Numbered from the stretch's first letter, positions 10,700 to 26,072 are shown. The stretch is 64,000 bases of DNA from Photobacterium sp. GJ3 (GCF_018199995.1 NZ_CP073578.1:1-64000), one strand, 5' to 3'. Numbers and translations: made by a program. The notes: a model not told the origin generated them from the letters alone.

Positions 10700-11245
10700 A
10701 TGAGCGAAGCTCCTAAAAAACGATGGTATGTTGTGCAGGCCTTTTCTGGTTTTGAAGGTCGTGTAGCACAGTCACTACGTGAACATATCAAGATGCATGG
10801 CATGGAAGACTACTTTGACGAGGTCCTGGTACCGACAGAGGAAGTTGTTGAAATGCGCGCTGGTCAGCGCCGCAAAAGCGAGCGTAAGTTCTTCCCAGGG
10901 TACGTGCTTGTGCAAATGGTGATGAACGATGAAACCTGGCATCTGGTTCGTAGTATCCCTCGTGTGATGGGGTTCATTGGCGGAACTTCTGATCGTCCGG
11001 CACCGATTTCTGATAAAGAAGCTGCAGCGATTCTGAATCGTCTTCAGCAGGCAAGTGAATCTCCGGTTCACAAGACCGTATTCGAGCCGGGTGAAGTGGT
11101 TCGCGTGACAGACGGTCCGTTTGCCGACTTTAACGGTGTGGTGGAAGAAGTCGATTATGACAAGAGCCGCGTGAAGGTCTCTGTATCGATCTTCGGTCGT
11201 GCAACGCCGGTAGAATTGGAGTTTGGTCAGGTTGAGAAAAACTGA
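10700..11245 (+). CDS. nusG: Transcription termination/antitermination protein NusG
   Basis: 181 aa, the same length as E. coli NusG. The NGN domain begins [14 protein letters not shown] and contacts RNA polymerase, which is encoded downstream in this window. The C-terminal KOW domain ([19 protein letters not shown]) binds Rho or ribosomal protein S10. It couples transcription with translation and supports Rho-dependent termination. It is the last gene of the secE operon; a hairpin follows and overlaps the rplK promoter. Confidence 0.97.
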   Translation: MSEAPKKRWYVVQAFSGFEGRVAQSLREHIKMHGMEDYFDEVLVPTEEVVEMRAGQRRKSERKFFPGYVLVQMVMNDETWHLVRSIPRVMGFIGGTSDRPAPISDKEAAAILNRLQQASESPVHKTVFEPGEVVRVTDGPFADFNGVVEEVDYDKSRVKVSVSIFGRATPVELEFGQVEKN

Positions 11246-11266
11246 TCAATAAATAATCAGGCATTA

Positions 11267-11295
11267 TTGTCAGGGGCGCGGAATTGGACTATAAT
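11267..11295 (+). promoter_or_regulatory. rplK promoter embedded in a hairpin
   Basis: TTGTCA at 11267-11272 and a perfect TATAAT at 11290-11295 are 17 bp apart. A 12-bp inverted repeat (11274-11285 and 11293-11304, one G-T wobble) overlaps the spacer, and the -10 spans its loop. The same bases may therefore act as the nusG terminator in RNA and the rplKA promoter in DNA. Confidence 0.85.
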
Positions 11296-11369
11296 TTCGC
11301 GCCCTTTCGTTAGACGGGGAGTCTGTTTGCAGAAAGCAGACGTTTGAACCCAAATTAAGGTAATTTGTA

Positions 11370-12504
<1,135 letters not shown>

Positions 12505-12507
12505 TAT

Positions 12508-12535
12508 TTGCAGAATCGCTGGGATTATGTATAAT
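12508..12535 (+). promoter_or_regulatory. rplJ (L10 operon) promoter
   Basis: TTGCAG and a perfect TATAAT are separated by 16 bp, just after the rplA stop. This position matches the E. coli PL10 promoter, which drives rplJL and the downstream rpoBC genes. Confidence 0.7.
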
Positions 12536-12540
12536 CCTGC

Positions 12541-12742
12541 GTTTCGAATTTATGGCTAAGATCCGGGCAGTTTTCCTGCCGGGATCTTCGTCCCAGACCG
12601 TAGGTGTTCTCTGAACTTAATAATTCAGCCTACGTAGACGGTGCCAGGAACATGATTGATTTTTTCATTCTTGGATCTGCGCCGTACAAACTCTCCTGCA
12701 ATTTTGCAGTGAGTGGGTAAACACAATCCAGGAGCAAATCCA
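12541..12742 (+). promoter_or_regulatory. Ribosomal protein L10 leader
   Basis: The untranslated leader of rplJ retains the segments that form the L10-L7/L12 binding site in E. coli: CGTCCCAGACCGTAGGTG pairing with GCCTACGTAGACGGTG, plus a hairpin AAGATCC...GGATCTT at about 12557-12587. It ends GTGAGTGGGTAAACACAATC just before the ribosome site, nearly identical to E. coli. Excess L10/L12 is expected to bind here and shut off rplJ translation. Confidence 0.85.
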
Positions 12743-13231
12743 ATGGCTTTAAACCTTCAAGACAAAAAGGCAATTGTTGCTGAAGTCAACGAAGCTGCCA
12801 GCGGTGCCCTGTCTGCAGTTGTAGCTGATTCTCGTGGCGTGTCCGTGGGTGCAATGACTACTCTGCGTAAACAAGCGCGTGAAGCGGGCGTTTACGTACG
12901 TGTTGTTCGTAACACTCTGGCTCGTCGTGCAGTTGTTGGTACTAACTACGAGTGTCTGACTGACACTTTCGTAGGTCCGACTCTGCTTGCTTTCTCTAAC
13001 GAGCACCCAGGTGCTGCGGCGCGTCTGTTCAAAGACTTCGCTAAAGAGAACAAAGATTTCGAGATCAAAGCTGCTGCATTCGAAGGCACACTGACTGATG
13101 CAGACGTTCTGGCGAAACTGCCGACTTACGACGAAGCGATTGCACGTCTGATGATGTGCATGAAAGAAGCTTCTGCTGGCAAGCTGGTTCGCACTATTGC
13201 AGCTATCCGCGATCAGAAAGAAGCCGCTTAA
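12743..13231 (+). CDS. rplJ: 50S ribosomal protein L10
   Basis: 162 aa starting [15 protein letters not shown], which matches the family N-terminus. AGGAG lies 10 bp upstream, so I start here rather than at an in-frame GTG at 12713 inside the conserved leader. L10 is the base of the ribosomal stalk: its C-terminal helix holds L7/L12 dimers and its N-terminus binds 23S rRNA next to L11. Translation is controlled by the leader immediately upstream. Confidence 0.97.
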   Translation: MALNLQDKKAIVAEVNEAASGALSAVVADSRGVSVGAMTTLRKQAREAGVYVRVVRNTLARRAVVGTNYECLTDTFVGPTLLAFSNEHPGAAARLFKDFAKENKDFEIKAAAFEGTLTDADVLAKLPTYDEAIARLMMCMKEASAGKLVRTIAAIRDQKEAA

Positions 13232-13292
13232 TCTATTTGGCTTTTCACTGGTTGCTATTTAAACTAATTGTTGACTTTAAAAGAGAATTGTT

Positions 13293-13661
13293 ATGTCTAT
13301 CACTAACGAGCAAATCCTAGACGCAGTTGCAGAAATGTCTGTAATGCAAGTTGTTGAACTGATCGAAGCTATGGAAGAGAAGTTCGGCGTTTCTGCTGCG
13401 GCAGCAGTTGTTGCTGGCGGTGCTGCTGAAGGCGCAGCTGCAGAAGAGCAAACTGAATTCGACGTAATCCTGACTGCTGCTGGCGCGAACAAAGTTGCTG
13501 TTATCAAAGCAGTACGTGGCGCAACTGGTCTGGGTCTGAAAGAAGCGAAAGGCCTGGTTGACGGCGCTCCAGCACCTCTGAAAGAAGGCGTTGAGAAAGC
13601 TGAAGCTGAAGCTCTGAAAGCTCAGCTGGAAGAAGCTGGTGCTTCTGTTGAAATCAAGTAA
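13293..13661 (+). CDS. rplL: 50S ribosomal protein L7/L12
   Basis: 122 aa acidic stalk protein. The N-terminal dimerisation part [15 protein letters not shown] is followed by an alanine-rich hinge and a C-terminal domain with [15 protein letters not shown], which binds elongation factors. It is present in multiple copies per ribosome. It lies 61 bp after rplJ in the same operon and before the attenuator that separates it from rpoB. Confidence 0.98.
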   Translation: MSITNEQILDAVAEMSVMQVVELIEAMEEKFGVSAAAAVVAGGAAEGAAAEEQTEFDVILTAAGANKVAVIKAVRGATGLGLKEAKGLVDGAPAPLKEGVEKAEAEALKAQLEEAGASVEIK

Positions 13662-13693
13662 TTATTACTTAATTTCTTAGCCTTAATGGCTAT

Positions 13694-13725
13694 GGGCTGG
13701 TGGCTAAAAAGCCACCGGCCCTTTT
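13694..13725 (+). terminator. rplL-rpoB attenuator
   Basis: A perfect 11-bp stem GGGCTGGTGGC/GCCACCGGCCC with a 6-nt loop is followed by only four T residues. It corresponds to the partial terminator that in E. coli lowers rpoBC expression relative to rplL. Confidence 0.85.
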
Positions 13726-13883
13726 GCGCTGTAGGGTAGTGGTGTTTTTCACATTGTTTTGCAACCATTTCCCATGCGTTTAACAGCCTGTAATCCAGTG
13801 CTGTCCCTGCGACAAACAATGTTATTAGTCACTGCCTCTTACTAGAGGTAGTTAGGATCACTTATCAGCGATCTGAGGAACCT

Positions 13884-16800
13884 ATGGTTTACTCTTATAC
13901 CGAGAAAAAGCGTATCCGTAAGGATTTTGGTAAGCGTCCACAAGTATTGGATGTACCTTACTTGCTGTCGATCCAGCTTGAGTCTTTTGATAAGTTCATC
14001 GAGCAGGATCCGGAAGGGCATTACGGTCTAGAAGCTGCCTTTCGTTCTGTTTTCCCAATTCAGAGCTATAACGGCAATTCCGAGCTGCAATACGTTAGCT
14101 ATCGTCTCGGTGAGCCGGTGTTCGATGTCAAAGAATGTCAGATTCGTGGTGTAACGTACTCCGCGCCACTGCGCGTGAAGCTACGTCTTGTTATGTATGA
14201 CAAGGATGCACCAGCTGGCACCGTCAAAGACATTAAAGAACAAGAAGTTTACATGGGCGAAATTCCGCTCATGACAGATAACGGTACATTCGTTATTAAC
14301 GGTACCGAGAGGGTTATCGTATCCCAGCTGCACCGTAGCCCGGGCGTCTTTTTCGACAGCGATAAGGGTAAAACCCACTCCTCAGGTAAAGTGCTGTATA
14401 ACGCACGCATTATTCCATACCGTGGCTCATGGTTGGATTTCGAATTTGATCCGAAGGATAACGTCTACGTTCGTATCGACCGTCGTCGTAAACTGCCTGC
14501 GTCTATTATTCTGCGCGCTCTGGGTTACACCACCGAGCAAATTCTTGACCTGTTCTTTGAGAAGATCAATTTCGAAGTGCAAGGCAAGTCCTTGGTGATG
14601 GAGCTGATCCCTGACCGTCTGCGTGGGGAAACTGCGAGCTTCGATATCGAAGCAAACGGTACAGTGTACGTTGAGAAAGGCCGCCGAATTACCGCGCGCC
14701 ATATCCGTCAGCTGCAGAAAGACAATGTAGACCACATCGAAGTGCCTGTTGAGTACATCGTCGGTAAAATTTCTTCACGTGATTACGTGAACGAAGAAAC
14801 CGGTGAACTGATCGCAGAAGCCAACCAGGAACTAAGCCTGGAAAGCCTGGCGAAACTGTCTCAAGCGGGTCACAAGTCAATTCAGGTGCTGTTTACGAAC
14901 GACCTGGACTACGGTCCGTACATGTCTGATACCCTGCGTATCGACAGCACGACTGATCGTCTGAGTGCTCTGGTTGAAATCTACCGCATGATGCGCCCTG
15001 GTGAGCCACCAACGCGCGAAGCGGCAGAACAGCTGTTCGAAAGCCTGTTCTTCACCGAAGATCGCTATGACCTGTCTGCGGTAGGCCGCATGAAGTTCAA
15101 CAGCTCTCTGGTTCGTGAAGAAACCACTGGCCCGGGTACGCTGGACCACGATGACATCATCGAAGTCATGCGTAAGCTGATCGACATCCGGAACGGTAAA
15201 GGTGAAGTTGATGATATCGACCACCTGGGTAACCGTCGTATCCGTAGTGTTGGTGAAATGGCTGAGAACCAGTTCCGTGTGGGTCTGGTGCGTGTTGAGC
15301 GTGCAGTGAAAGAGCGTCTGAGTCTGGGTGACCTGGACAACGTGATGCCTCAGGATCTGATCAACGCCAAACCAATTTCAGCGGCAGTGAAAGAGTTCTT
15401 TGGCTCTTCTCAGCTGTCTCAATTTATGGATCAGAACAACCCGCTGTCAGAAGTCACGCACAAGCGTCGTATCTCTGCACTGGGTCCAGGCGGTCTGACG
15501 CGTGAGCGTGCGGGCTTTGAAGTTCGAGACGTTCACGCAACGCACTATGGTCGTCTGTGTCCGATCGAGACCCCTGAAGGTCCGAACATCGGTCTGATCA
15601 ACTCGCTGTCTGTATTTGCGCGTTGTAACCCATACGGTTTCCTGGAAACGCCATACCGTAAAGTGGTTGACGGCAAAGTGACAGACCAGATTGATTATCT
15701 GTCTGCGATTGAAGAAGGTCAGTTTGTTATCGCTCAGGCAAACGCCGCGCTTGAAGAAGACGGTGGTTTTACTGATGAACTGATCACGGCTCGTCACAAA
15801 GGTGAATCTGGTCTTCACCCACGTGATCACGTCCAGTACATGGACGTTGCAACCAACCAGGTGGTTTCTGTGGCCGCGTCCCTGATCCCATTCCTGGAAC
15901 ACGATGATGCGAACCGCGCCCTGATGGGTGCAAACATGCAACGTCAGGCTGTTCCAACATTGCGTGCAGACAAGCCGCTGGTTGGTACAGGTATTGAGCG
16001 TGCGGTTGCGGTTGACTCCGGTGTAACAGCCGTTGCGAAACGTGGTGGTATGGTTCAGTCCGTCGATGCTTCTCGTATCGTGATTAAAGTCAACGAAGAC
16101 GAGCTGGTACCAGGCGAAGCGGGTATCGATATTTACAACCTGACCAAATACACCCGTTCTAACCAGAACACCTGTATTAACCAGCGTCCGACTGTGATGC
16201 CTGGTGAACCTGTTGCACGTGGTGACGTGTTGGCAGATGGTCCTTCAACCGACCTGGGTGAACTGGCTCTGGGCCAGAACATGCGTATCGCGTTCATGCC
16301 TTGGAACGGTTACAACTTCGAGGACTCCATCCTGGTGTCTGAGCGTGTTGTTCAGGAAGATCGCCTGACCACTATCCACATTCAGGAACTGTCCTGTGTG
16401 GCACGTGATACCAAGCTGGGTGCTGAAGAAATCACAGCAGATATCCCGAACGTGGGTGAAGCTGCCCTGTCCAAACTGGACGAGTCCGGCATCGTATATA
16501 TCGGTGCGGAAGTGAAGGGTGGTGACATTCTGGTTGGTAAGGTAACGCCGAAGGGTGAAACCCAGCTGACGCCAGAAGAAAAACTGCTGCGAGCTATCTT
16601 CGGTGAGAAAGCCTCTGACGTGAAAGACTCGTCGCTACGTGTACCGAACTCTGTGTCGGGTACCATCATCGACGTTCAGGTCTTCACCCGTGATGGCGTA
16701 GAGAAAGACAAGCGTGCACTCGAAATTGAAGAGATGCAGCTGAAAGAAGCGAAGAAAGATATCACCGAAGAATTCCAGATTCTGGAAGGTGGTTTGCTGG

Positions 16801-17909
16801 CTCGTGTTCGTTCTCTGCTGCTGTCTGCCGGTTATGCTGAAGACAGACTGTCTGGCATGGATCGTGAGAAGCTGTTCTCTCAGACACTGGATGACGAATC
16901 TCTGCAAAACCAGCTGGAGCAGCTGGCTGAGCAGTACGATGAGCTGAAAGCTGAGTTCGATAAGAAGTTCGAAACCAAGCGCCGTAAGATCACTCAAGGT
17001 GATGATCTGGCCCCTGGCGTCCTGAAGATCGTGAAGGTCTATCTGGCCGTGAAGCGCCGCATTCAGCCGGGTGATAAGATGGCCGGTCGTCACGGTAACA
17101 AAGGTGTTATCTCGAAGATCTGTCCGGTAGAAGACATGCCTTACGATGAGAAAGGTCAGACTGTCGATATCGTACTGAACCCACTGGGTGTACCTTCGCG
17201 GATGAACATCGGTCAGATTCTGGAAACTCACCTGGGTCTGGCTGCGAAAGGTATCGGTGACAAGATCAATCAGATGCTGAAAGAACAGCAAGAACTGCAT
17301 AAGTTCCGCGAGTTCCTGCAGAAGGTCTATGATCTGGGCGATACCCGTCAGAAGGTAGACATTGCGTCTATGTCTGATGATGAAGTTCGTACCCTGATTG
17401 AGAACTTGCGTGCTGGTCTGCCAATCGCGACCCCTGTTTTCGATGGTGCACCAGAGCCTTCAATCAAAGAGCTGCTGAAACTGGGTGATCTCCCAGAGTC
17501 TGGTCAGCTGAATCTGTTTGATGGCCGTACGGGTGAGCAGTTCGAGCGTCCTGTAACCGTGGGTTACATGTACATGCTGAAACTGAACCACCTGGTCGAC
17601 GACAAGATGCACGCGCGTTCTACTGGTTCGTACAGTCTGGTTACTCAGCAGCCACTGGGTGGTAAAGCTCAGTTCGGTGGTCAGCGCTTCGGTGAGATGG
17701 AAGTGTGGGCACTGGAAGCTTATGGTGCCGCGTATACGCTGCAGGAAATGCTGACCGTGAAATCGGATGACGTGAATGGCCGGACGAAGATGTATAAAAA
17801 CATCGTCGATGGCGATCACCGTATGGAACCAGGTATGCCGGAATCCTTCAACGTACTGTTGAAAGAGATCCGCTCGTTGGGTATCAACATCGAGCTGGAA
17901 GACGAGTAA
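13884..17909 (+). CDS. rpoB: DNA-directed RNA polymerase subunit beta
   Basis: 1341 aa (E. coli 1342), beginning [19 protein letters not shown]. The rifampicin region is wild type: [26 protein letters not shown] retain the Asp516, His526 and Ser531 equivalents. The catalytic-centre and beta flap segments ([27 protein letters not shown]) are intact, and the C-terminus [11 protein letters not shown] matches E. coli. The largest differences from E. coli are in the region around residues 980-1010, a known lineage-variable insert. It is expressed from the L10 operon after the attenuator, with rpoC 94 bp downstream. Confidence 0.98.
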   Translation: MVYSYTEKKRIRKDFGKRPQVLDVPYLLSIQLESFDKFIEQDPEGHYGLEAAFRSVFPIQSYNGNSELQYVSYRLGEPVFDVKECQIRGVTYSAPLRVKLRLVMYDKDAPAGTVKDIKEQEVYMGEIPLMTDNGTFVINGTERVIVSQLHRSPGVFFDSDKGKTHSSGKVLYNARIIPYRGSWLDFEFDPKDNVYVRIDRRRKLPASIILRALGYTTEQILDLFFEKINFEVQGKSLVMELIPDRLRGETASFDIEANGTVYVEKGRRITARHIRQLQKDNVDHIEVPVEYIVGKISSRDYVNEETGELIAEANQELSLESLAKLSQAGHKSIQVLFTNDLDYGPYMSDTLRIDSTTDRLSALVEIYRMMRPGEPPTREAAEQLFESLFFTEDRYDLSAVGRMKFNSSLVREETTGPGTLDHDDIIEVMRKLIDIRNGKGEVDDIDHLGNRRIRSVGEMAENQFRVGLVRVERAVKERLSLGDLDNVMPQDLINAKPISAAVKEFFGSSQLSQFMDQNNPLSEVTHKRRISALGPGGLTRERAGFEVRDVHATHYGRLCPIETPEGPNIGLINSLSVFARCNPYGFLETPYRKVVDGKVTDQIDYLSAIEEGQFVIAQANAALEEDGGFTDELITARHKGESGLHPRDHVQYMDVATNQVVSVAASLIPFLEHDDANRALMGANMQRQAVPTLRADKPLVGTGIERAVAVDSGVTAVAKRGGMVQSVDASRIVIKVNEDELVPGEAGIDIYNLTKYTRSNQNTCINQRPTVMPGEPVARGDVLADGPSTDLGELALGQNMRIAFMPWNGYNFEDSILVSERVVQEDRLTTIHIQELSCVARDTKLGAEEITADIPNVGEAALSKLDESGIVYIGAEVKGGDILVGKVTPKGETQLTPEEKLLRAIFGEKASDVKDSSLRVPNSVSGTIIDVQVFTRDGVEKDKRALEIEEMQLKEAKKDITEEFQILEGGLLARVRSLLLSAGYAEDRLSGMDREKLFSQTLDDESLQNQLEQLAEQYDELKAEFDKKFETKRRKITQGDDLAPGVLKIVKVYLAVKRRIQPGDKMAGRHGNKGVISKICPVEDMPYDEKGQTVDIVLNPLGVPSRMNIGQILETHLGLAAKGIGDKINQMLKEQQELHKFREFLQKVYDLGDTRQKVDIASMSDDEVRTLIENLRAGLPIATPVFDGAPEPSIKELLKLGDLPESGQLNLFDGRTGEQFERPVTVGYMYMLKLNHLVDDKMHARSTGSYSLVTQQPLGGKAQFGGQRFGEMEVWALEAYGAAYTLQEMLTVKSDDVNGRTKMYKNIVDGDHRMEPGMPESFNVLLKEIRSLGINIELEDE

Positions 17910-17950
17910 TCCTGACTTGGTCAGGGACTCTTAAATCCGGTATCAATATG

Positions 17951-17974
17951 AAGGCGCCGCCGCCCCGGCGCCTT
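17951..17974 (+). promoter_or_regulatory. GC-rich hairpin in the rpoB-rpoC gap
   Basis: A perfect 8-bp stem AAGGCGCC/GGCGCCTT encloses GCCGCCCC in the 94-bp intercistronic gap. There is no T tract, so it is unlikely to terminate. It may be an RNA processing or stability signal. Confidence 0.5.
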
Positions 17975-18003
17975 TATGGGTCAACTCCTCACAGGAGCCG
18001 AAT

Positions 18004-22221
<4,218 letters not shown>

Positions 22222-22243
22222 GTACCGGGGTAAGCTCCGAGAC

Positions 22244-22275
22244 AAAAAAGGCACCCTTCGGGGTGCCTTTTGTTT
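22244..22275 (+). terminator. rpoC intrinsic terminator
   Basis: A stem AAAAGGCACCC/GGGTGCCTTTT is capped by a TTCG tetraloop and followed by a T-rich tail, 23 bp after rpoC. It closes the rplJL-rpoBC operon. Confidence 0.93.
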
Positions 22276-22410
22276 AGCTGCTGTTTTGCGTCATGAATCG
22301 CTGGAAACGGGTTGCCTCTGGTTTCATTGTTGTTGGATTTCAGGACAGATCTGTCTCCGCGTGGTCAGCCGTACCGGACAACGCAGGGTGGGAAGCATAA
22401 CACCTGCTGG

Positions 22411-22896
22411 TTAAGCGCCCGGTGGCACTGCCAGACTCTCGCTGATGAGTTCAATCAGCTCATCTTCCAGTTCAAATCGCCATTCCATCTGTTCACCCAT
22501 TTCAGACAAATTCTGATCGAAATCGTCCCAGTCTTCACTCTCATCCGTAATTTCGCAGTAGCGATCAGCGAAATTCAGTAAAGGATCTGTGGTATCTGTG
22601 ATTTTGTGATAGAGCTGAGAGATTTCAGTGGTGGGGGAGTATCCGGTAGCCTGCCATCTTGCCATGACCTGGTCATAGATCTTAAAGTGACCTTCTGAGA
22701 TGTAATCAACCAGTTGTTGGCTGAATAGTTGCAGTTGGGCAGAGGTGGGCAGATGTCGTGTTTTGTTTTCGAATGGAGGCAGTCCGGCCAATTTACAGTA
22801 ATCGATCAACAGTTGCTGCCTCGACATGAGCCAGTGATCGATGACATCATTACTGCCACCCCATTGTTTTTGCACTTGTTCGAATTTACTTAACAT
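22411..22896 (-). CDS. rsd: Regulator of sigma D (anti-sigma70 factor)
   Basis: 161 aa from the ATG at 22896, close to the 158 aa of E. coli Rsd. GAGG lies 8 nt upstream; a longer reading begins at 22944 but adds residues not seen in the family. Conserved features include the LVDYISEGHFKIYDQV segment, which resembles E. coli LVDYLSAGHFSIYERI, and a C-terminal ARF-like FELEDELIEL helix. Rsd binds domain 4 of sigma70 in stationary phase and favours alternative sigma factors. It is divergent from nudC and next to rpoBC, the same neighbourhood as in E. coli (rsd-nudC-hemE). Confidence 0.92.
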   Translation of the reverse strand: MLSKFEQVQKQWGGSNDVIDHWLMSRQQLLIDYCKLAGLPPFENKTRHLPTSAQLQLFSQQLVDYISEGHFKIYDQVMARWQATGYSPTTEISQLYHKITDTTDPLLNFADRYCEITDESEDWDDFDQNLSEMGEQMEWRFELEDELIELISESLAVPPGA

Positions 22897-23058
22897 GACC
22901 ATGTCCTCATGATCGCCCAGCACCTGTGCTTGAGCAGAAAACAATACCTGTCAAACTCTTAGACAGTCCAAGAGTACCATGTATGGCGACGCCAAATTCC
23001 GTTGTTCTGTTTAGATTGCCAGCAAAATATCCCCCCTGCAAGGAGAGAGGAATCCCTG

Positions 23059-23853
23059 ATGTCAAAAAAGCAAGACCCTGCTTACTGGTGTGTCATCCGT
23101 GATCGCCGGATCTATCTGGAAGCGGGTAAGTTACCGCTAACCCCACCTGCCGCTTTTTATCTTGATCACACGCGATCGCGTCAGATCGGAGACTATCAGG
23201 GGATTCCGGTCTTCTGGCTGGAAGATCCGATAGAACTGCCGGATGAAAATTTTTATTCCTTAAGGGAATTGCTCGACGTGGATCCGGTTTTGTTTGCCCT
23301 GGCAGGTAAAGCGCAGCAGCTTTCCTTTATGTGTGAGTCACAGGCGTTTTGTCCGAGCTGCGGCGGGGAGGCGCAATTGGCAGATAACGCATTGGCGATG
23401 GTGTGTCAGGATTGCAGGCAGCATCATTATCCGCGTGTCTCGCCCTGCGTTATTGTGGCTGTGCGAAAAGGTGGGCAGATCTTGCTGGCGCAGCATCCGC
23501 GTCATCAAAATGGTATGTACACGGTGATTGCCGGATTTGTCGAGCCGGGTGAAACGCTGGAGGAATGTGTGGCCCGTGAGGTGGCAGAAGAAACCGGGAT
23601 CACGCTGACCAATATTCGTTATTTCGATAGCCAGCCCTGGGCATTTCCGTCGAACCTGATGATGGGGTTTCTGGCCGATTATCACAGCGGGCAAATCAGA
23701 CTTGACTATGAAGAGCTGGTGGATGCCCGCTGGTTTGATTGTGATCAGCTCCCGCCAGTCGCACCGCCGGGCACCATTGCTTATCGTCTGATTCAGGCGA
23801 CCTGTGATGCCGTTAGTCAGGACGCGGCATTTCGGGAACAAAGCCGTGAGTGA
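23059..23853 (+). CDS. nudC: NAD(+) diphosphatase / NAD-decapping RNA hydrolase
   Basis: 264 aa from the ATG at 23059, preceded by GAGAGGA; an upstream in-frame ATG adds 19 unlikely residues. The four zinc ligands Cys98, Cys101, Cys116 and Cys119 are in CPSCGG and CQDC. The Nudix box begins GFVEPGETLEECVAREV at about 159 and includes the EE pair at 178-179. SQPWAFPSN at 191-199 is the NudC signature that selects NAD(H). The enzyme cleaves NAD(H) to NMN(H) and AMP and removes NAD caps from RNA. The order nudC-hemE matches E. coli. Confidence 0.95.
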   Translation: MSKKQDPAYWCVIRDRRIYLEAGKLPLTPPAAFYLDHTRSRQIGDYQGIPVFWLEDPIELPDENFYSLRELLDVDPVLFALAGKAQQLSFMCESQAFCPSCGGEAQLADNALAMVCQDCRQHHYPRVSPCVIVAVRKGGQILLAQHPRHQNGMYTVIAGFVEPGETLEECVAREVAEETGITLTNIRYFDSQPWAFPSNLMMGFLADYHSGQIRLDYEELVDARWFDCDQLPPVAPPGTIAYRLIQATCDAVSQDAAFREQSRE

Positions 23854-23904
23854 TAGCAGTCATCAAAAGGGATGGCTCCCTGATAGAAAGGAAGCGAGTG
23901 TCGG

Positions 23905-24084
23905 TTACTCCGAGTGAATCTCGGGGATGTCGCGAAAGACGGCTTTGGCATTTTTGATCAGGTGCGCTGCGTACTGGGGGGAGACGCGGTGCAACTGACC
24001 TTTCATCGCTTTGAATGAGCTTTCCCAGCATCTGTCTTTGTAGATGCCCGTTTCTGTAAATTCGATAACAACTTGCAGGTTCAT
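23905..24084 (-). CDS. Small protein of unknown function, 59 aa
   Basis: A short gene that length cutoffs miss. A strong GGAGG lies 4 nt before the ATG at 24084, and the frame is open to a TAA at 23905-23907. The product begins MNLQVVIEFTETGIYKDRC and ends AVFRDIPEIHSE. It is rich in charged and aromatic residues, has no signal peptide or membrane segment, and has a single Cys. The middle part (KAMKGQLHRVSPQYAAHLIKN) could form an amphipathic helix. I do not recognise the family. It is convergent with nudC and divergent from hemE, separated by 244 bp. Coding is supported by the ribosome site and protein-like composition; function is unknown. Confidence 0.7.
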   Translation of the reverse strand: MNLQVVIEFTETGIYKDRCWESSFKAMKGQLHRVSPQYAAHLIKNAKAVFRDIPEIHSE

Positions 24085-24328
24085 TGATCCTCCAAACTAT
24101 GTTGCAGCCGATGTTGACTTTCAATCACCCTAACAAAGAATTGATAGAGAACTGATTAAAATATCTGCAACATTAGATTACCGGAAATGAAACACCGGAC
24201 ACTGGACGTATGGAAGGGCGGGTTGATGTGCTCTAAGCGGCATTAATTACTTCCCAGCTTATCCCTTTGGCTGCTGTTCCCGGATCAGAGTGTTACAATA
24301 GCGCCATTAACTTGCCAGGATGTTGACA

Positions 24329-25393
24329 ATGACAGAATTGAAAAACGATCGCTATCTGCGTGCTTTGCTCAAACAACCGGTTGACTGTACTCCAGTATGG
24401 ATGATGCGTCAGGCGGGCCGTTACCTTCCGGAATACCGTGCCACCCGCAGCCAGGCTGGCGATTTTATGTCGCTGTGTAAGAATGCTGAGCTGGCAAGTG
24501 AAGTCACATTGCAGCCATTGCGTCGTTTTCCGTTGGATGCGGCGATTCTGTTCTCAGACATTCTAACGATTCCGGATGCCATGGGGCTTGGGCTGTATTT
24601 TGAGGCCGGTGAAGGTCCGAAATTTGAGCGTCCGATCACCTGTAAGGCTGATGTCGACAAAATCGGAATCCCTGATCCTGAAGGTGAACTGCAGTACGTG
24701 ATGAATGCGGTTCGTCAGATTCGCAAAGATTTGAAAGGCGAAGTGCCGCTGATTGGTTTCTCAGGCAGCCCGTGGACACTGGCGACCTACATGGTGGAAG
24801 GTGGCAGTACCAAGGCATTCACCAAGATCAAGAAAATGATGTATGCAGAACCTGCTGTGCTGCACGCTCTGCTGGATAAACTGGCAGACAGCGTGATCGC
24901 GTATCTGAATGCGCAGATCAAAGCGGGTGCTCAGTCCGTGATGGTGTTTGACACCTGGGGTGGCGTTCTCACGCCACGGGATTACAAGCTGTTCTCCCTG
25001 CAGTACATGCACAAGATCGTTGATGGCCTGATCCGTGAAAACGAGGGCCGCCGTGTACCGGTCACCCTGTTTACCAAAAATGGCGGCATGTGGCTGGAAG
25101 CGATTGCGGATACGGGGTGTGATGCAGTTGGTCTGGACTGGACCATCGATATTGCTGATGCGAAACGCCGTGTTGGCGACCGGGTTGCGTTGCAGGGCAA
25201 TATGGATCCGTCGATGCTGTACGCAGCCCCCGAGCGAATTCGTGAAGAAGTGGCTGGGATCCTGTCAGGCTTTGGGGAAGGCACTGGTCACGTGTTCAAT
25301 CTTGGCCATGGTATTCATCTGGATGTGCCGCCAGAAAACGCCGGTGTGTTTGTGGAGGCCGTTCACGAGCTGTCTGCGCCTTATCACAAGTAA
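24329..25393 (+). CDS. hemE: Uroporphyrinogen decarboxylase
   Basis: 354 aa (E. coli 354). It removes four acetate carboxyls from uroporphyrinogen III to give coproporphyrinogen III in heme synthesis. The start [14 protein letters not shown] matches the family, and AGGA lies 8 nt upstream; an ATG 9 bp earlier has no room for a ribosome site. The substrate-binding N-terminal signature [15 protein letters not shown] and the catalytic Asp in [12 protein letters not shown] are present, and the C-terminal [15 protein letters not shown] is the second family signature. No cofactor motif is expected. Confidence 0.97.
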   Translation: MTELKNDRYLRALLKQPVDCTPVWMMRQAGRYLPEYRATRSQAGDFMSLCKNAELASEVTLQPLRRFPLDAAILFSDILTIPDAMGLGLYFEAGEGPKFERPITCKADVDKIGIPDPEGELQYVMNAVRQIRKDLKGEVPLIGFSGSPWTLATYMVEGGSTKAFTKIKKMMYAEPAVLHALLDKLADSVIAYLNAQIKAGAQSVMVFDTWGGVLTPRDYKLFSLQYMHKIVDGLIRENEGRRVPVTLFTKNGGMWLEAIADTGCDAVGLDWTIDIADAKRRVGDRVALQGNMDPSMLYAAPERIREEVAGILSGFGEGTGHVFNLGHGIHLDVPPENAGVFVEAVHELSAPYHK

Positions 25394-25410
25394 TCAGACA
25401 TTTGCCTTAT

Positions 25411-25437
25411 AAAAAGCGAGCTTCTGCTCGCTTTTTT
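25411..25437. terminator. Bidirectional terminator between hemE and the uracil-DNA glycosylase gene
   Basis: AAAAAGCGAGC/GCTCGCTTTTT forms an 11-bp stem with a TTCT loop. Both strands end in a T run, so it can serve both convergent genes. Confidence 0.92.
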
Positions 25438-25440
25438 GCG

Positions 25441-26064
25441 TTATTGTTTCGGTGTTTTTGCGCAAATCAGGCCCAGATGCTGGTGAACGTATTCCCGGAT
25501 ATAAGGCACGACTTCGGCTTCAAACCACGGATTCTTCTTCAGCCACAAGGTATTCCGCGGTGACGGATGCGGCAGGGGCAGATAGGTCGGTGCCCACTGT
25601 CGCCAGGCCCGCACGGTTTCGGTCAGTGTTTTGGGTCTGTCGGACAAATAATAATGCTGCGCATACTGGCCTACCAACAGCGTCATGCCCACATTGGGCA
25701 GCAAGGGCCAGACCTGCCCGTGCCATTGAGGTGCACATTCGGGTCTGGGGGGCAGATCGCCGCTTTTGCCTTTGCCCGGATAGCACAGGCCCATCGGCAT
25801 GATGGCTATCTGGGTGGGGTCATAGAAGGTCTCCCGATCCAGCGCCAGCCACTGCCGTAAGCGATCCCCGCTGGGGTCATTCCAGGGAATACCGGTTTCA
25901 TGGACCCGGGTGCCGGGTGCCTGTCCGACAATCATCAGCCGGGCTTCGCTGCTGGCCTGAATCACCGGCCGCGGGCCAAGCGGCAAGTGGGCCTGACATA
26001 GCGAACACTGACGGATCTGATGGAGTAACGCGGGTAAGGCGTTCGGATCTGGATTTGTTTTCAT
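25441..26064 (-). CDS. Uracil-DNA glycosylase family protein (family 4-like, probable iron-sulfur)
   Basis: 207 aa. The GQAPGTRVHETGIPW segment (47-61) corresponds to the family 4/5 motif 1 (GExPG) with a Gln variant, and LPHPSPRN near the C-terminus is motif 2 (HPS). Cysteines at 20, 23, 94 and 110 have spacings like the four ligands of the 4Fe-4S cluster of family 4 enzymes, so a cluster is likely. The role would be removal of uracil or related damaged bases from DNA. It follows the 2-hydroxyacid dehydrogenase by 8 bp on the same strand and is probably co-transcribed with it. The classical Ung is a different family, so this is a second glycosylase. Confidence 0.82.
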   Translation of the reverse strand: MKTNPDPNALPALLHQIRQCSLCQAHLPLGPRPVIQASSEARLMIVGQAPGTRVHETGIPWNDPSGDRLRQWLALDRETFYDPTQIAIMPMGLCYPGKGKSGDLPPRPECAPQWHGQVWPLLPNVGMTLLVGQYAQHYYLSDRPKTLTETVRAWRQWAPTYLPLPHPSPRNTLWLKKNPWFEAEVVPYIREYVHQHLGLICAKTPKQ

Positions 26065-26072
26065 CGGCAGGT

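Noticed and set aside
15520..15560. RpoB reads DVHATHYGR where E. coli has DVHPTHYGR
   Set aside because: The position varies among bacteria and is outside the known core rifampicin substitutions; it is likely lineage variation, not resistance.
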